Source: Longibacter salinarum
Lineage (GTDB): Bacteria > Bacteroidota > Rhodothermia > Rhodothermales > Salinibacteraceae
DNA: 64,000 bases
Direction: 5' to 3'
NCBI RefSeq assembly: GCF_002554795.1
Contig: NZ_PDEQ01000002.1
Coordinates: forward strand, 248,001 to 312,000
Every line of letters starts with the position of its first letter. Position 1 is the stretch's first letter. This document shows positions 63,600 to 64,000 of this stretch, piece after piece. The position numbers and the translations under genes were made by a program. Below the pieces are notes generated by a model. It searched no databases. It worked only from the letters and a program-made list of their open reading frames with translations, and had not been told where the DNA came from.

Positions 63600-64000
63600 A
63601 TGCAGGAACGTGCTACGACTCGAAGGTCTCGACTTCACCCGCTGTTGCTGGTGACGGTTCTCCTCCTGATGGGAGTGACGGCCGTCCACGCCCAGGATTC
63701 GGTTCTCAAGCAGGCGAAGGAGGAGTATCAGTTCGCGGAGTATGATAAGGCGAGCGAACTTTTTGCGCAGGTAGCGGACAATGAATCTGCCTCCAAAGCG
63801 GATCGATCGCAGGCGCTACGGTACTTGGCTCGCGTGTACGTTGCGAAGAATAAACAGTCGAAGGCGCGTGATGCTGTCCGGCAGCTTCTCAAGATGAAGC
63901 CGGGGGCCGAGTTCGATCCCGATGTGGAGCCGCCACCCATCATGCAGATCTACTATGATGTGCGCAAAGAGATGGATGGATATGGCGTGCAAAATGACGC
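63600..64000 (+). CDS. Secreted TPR-like protein (3' partial)
   Basis: The frame opens with ATG at 63600 and runs past the right edge. It encodes a signal peptide (LLLVTVLLLMGVTAVHA before QDSVL) and helical repeats (QAKEEYQFAEYDKASELFAQ; RYLARVYVAKNKQSKARDAV), then LLKMKPGAEFDPDVEPPPIM. The FDPDVEPPPIM stretch after a short TPR block is common in periplasmic partner proteins of PEGA kinases and lipoprotein-like surface proteins. It is probably part of the same cluster as the FHA and kinase genes. Remaining domains are outside the window. Confidence 0.75.
   Translation, partial: MQERATTRRSRLHPLLLVTVLLLMGVTAVHAQDSVLKQAKEEYQFAEYDKASELFAQVADNESASKADRSQALRYLARVYVAKNKQSKARDAVRQLLKMKPGAEFDPDVEPPPIMQIYYDVRKEMDGYGVQND

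Overview
The window looks like chromosomal DNA of a halophilic or marine member of the Rhodothermota/Bacteroidota (Salinibacter-like relatives). The reasons are a type IX secretion C-terminal sorting domain at the left edge, acidic (Asp/Glu-rich) proteins throughout, outer-membrane barrels and a TonB receptor, and Gram-negative envelope genes. Base composition looks moderately GC-rich by eye; I did not count it. The assignment is inference and no rRNA is present. I see no prophage, insertion sequence or CRISPR array.

Layout. 1-12.8 kb: end of a T9SS-secreted protein, a DJ-1/PfpI-like protein, a decayed fibronectin-III fragment, an MscS channel, a small barrel protein, a large unknown membrane protein, an amidase, a DinB-like protein, the ribosomal oxygenase RoxA, several small membrane proteins and a DUF4159 protein. 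12.6-19.3 kb: a minus-strand RND efflux operon (TolC-like, adaptor, pump) with a PII-like gene and a DUF2892 gene at its tail. 19.9-31.9 kb: glycine decarboxylase gcvP, a CBS protein, a DUF3047 protein, a STAND-type ATPase, two tandem ferritin-like secreted proteins and a phosphoesterase. 32.7-42.3 kb: aldehyde dehydrogenase, TonB receptor, a zinc-protease-like lipoprotein, tRNA-Leu and tRNA-Lys, a pyrophosphatase-like protein and aspS. 42.7-59.4 kb: POT peptide transporter, dut, an Omp85-type barrel, ispE, sbcD, a class A PBP, lpxH, a rhomboid protease, an SRPBCC protein, ccmF and hemN. 60-64 kb: an FHA protein with a TagH-like C-terminal half, a PEGA Ser/Thr kinase and the start of a TPR-like protein, which is the left end of a signalling or secretion-type cluster running off the window.

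The most unusual signal is outside the genes. Many spacers are filled with degenerate tandem tracts of strict 7-nt or 8-nt period. The unit drifts along each tract, yet the same unit dialects (GTTCARG, GATTGTG, GCGAARG, ACGTYCAM, nnnTGAGn) recur at unlinked loci. They abut stop codons, start codons or terminators, and in one case a tract has been absorbed into the 3' end of a gene (the RND pump). A second, separate family is a roughly 65-bp two-hairpin repeat present three times within 7 kb. Most genes are ordinary housekeeping or envelope genes; functions are assigned from visible motifs only and no database search was run.
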